Assembly (NCBI GenBank): GCA_026417315.1 | Contig: JAOADM010000016.1 | Location: 1 to 32,545, forward strand | Length of the DNA stretch: 32,545 bases | Direction of reading: 5' to 3' | Source of the DNA: Limisphaera sp. | GTDB lineage: Bacteria; Verrucomicrobiota; Verrucomicrobiia; Limisphaerales; Limisphaeraceae | In this document: piece after piece, positions 32,388-32,545 of the stretch | Layout: each line of letters begins with the position of its first letter | Numbering within the stretch: the first letter of the stretch is position 1 | The notes under the pieces: generated by a model | What the model saw: only the letters and a program-made list of their open reading frames with translations | The model's database searches: none | Told to the model about the DNA's origin: nothing | Position numbers and translations under genes: made by a program

Positions 32388-32545
32388 TCAACGCCGCTCG
32401 GGGAAAGCGCGTTCCGCCGCATCTGTGCCGGGGCGCTTGATCGGCGTAAAGCAGTGCTCCCCACTGCACCACACCAAATCTCGAACCTCGGGCTGCCGGT
32501 CGTTATCAAAAGTCCACCGCCTTCTTTCGCACCCAGGCCTTCCCT
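32388..32545 (-). CDS. C-terminal end of an unknown protein, partial
   Basis: A minus-strand frame enters from the right edge and stops at 32388-32390 after about 51 codons. It contains RRWTFDNDRQPEVRDLVW and CSGEHCFTPIKRPG, ending PERR. The composition looks like real coding sequence, and the frame is convergent with batE, leaving 20 bp between the stops. The family is not recognised; two cysteines (WCSGEHC) could bind metal. The other two frames are less protein-like. Confidence 0.45.
   Translation of the reverse strand, partial: GRPGCERRRWTFDNDRQPEVRDLVWCSGEHCFTPIKRPGTDAAERAFPERR

Noticed and set aside
1-32545. tRNA, rRNA, CRISPR array or insertion-sequence transposase
   Set aside because: No T-arm plus anticodon layout, no regularly spaced direct repeats and no transposase motif were found on reading both strands by eye.

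Overview
This is a high-GC window of about 32.5 kb. It most resembles a Verrucomicrobiota genome, possibly of the Limisphaera/Pedosphaera type. That is inference from GC content, the psd-pssA and batD-batE sets, a tandem AraC-HTH regulator and the style of the secreted hypothetical proteins; there is no marker gene to confirm it. Bases 1-32 are not genomic: they match the Illumina Nextera transposase adapter, so the left edge is a contig end.

Region 1 (33-17340) is an unusual accessory region, almost entirely on the minus strand. It holds repeated, partly decayed cassettes. A conserved ~31-bp element occurs five times (2160, 4358, 7890, 10731, 17310), in four cases beside a -35/-10 pair with an identical 16-nt spacer. 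The start of a MauE/DoxX-like redox membrane protein lies exactly 74 nt downstream in copies 1-3. MauE is intact in copy 1 (1469-2086), visibly decayed in copies 2 and 3, and at most faintly detectable in copies 4 and 5. Downstream lie small, very cysteine-rich secreted proteins (3648-3965, 5980-6381, 9702-10241, and a frameshifted one at 15076-15581) and larger exported proteins (33-1049, 2608-3465, 6378-7367, 8313-9629, 13704-14879, 15617-16909). The complete larger ones, except 2608-3465, end in a C-terminal membrane anchor. The pairs 13704/15617 and 33/6378 are recognisable paralogs. MauE proteins are known to support disulfide formation in an exported cysteine-rich subunit, so the arrangement suggests an envelope system that oxidises and displays disulfide-rich proteins. 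Its purpose is unknown.

Region 1 also has long stretches without convincing genes (about 4.4-6.0 and 10.8-12.3 kb) that carry palindromes and an interspersed ~60-bp repeat. One plus-strand gene at 12377-13054 encodes a protein of two AraC-type HTH domains. Its upstream region contains two perfect inverted repeats and an intrinsic terminator.

Region 2 (17517-25677, minus strand) holds ordinary chromosomal genes: a sodium/calcium-exchanger-like protein, an AspT/YidE-type transporter with RCK_C domains, a 68-aa secreted four-cysteine protein with a clear promoter and terminator, and a Nif3-like / GT2 / methyltransferase run. Two non-coding gaps flank the small gene.

Region 3 (26192-32367, plus strand) is a compact run: psd and pssA (phosphatidylethanolamine synthesis), a LysE/RhtB-like exporter, apbE (flavinylation), batD and a TPR-SH3 batE. 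A partial minus-strand gene enters from the right edge. The Psd lacks the usual catalytic aspartate (Asp to Tyr).
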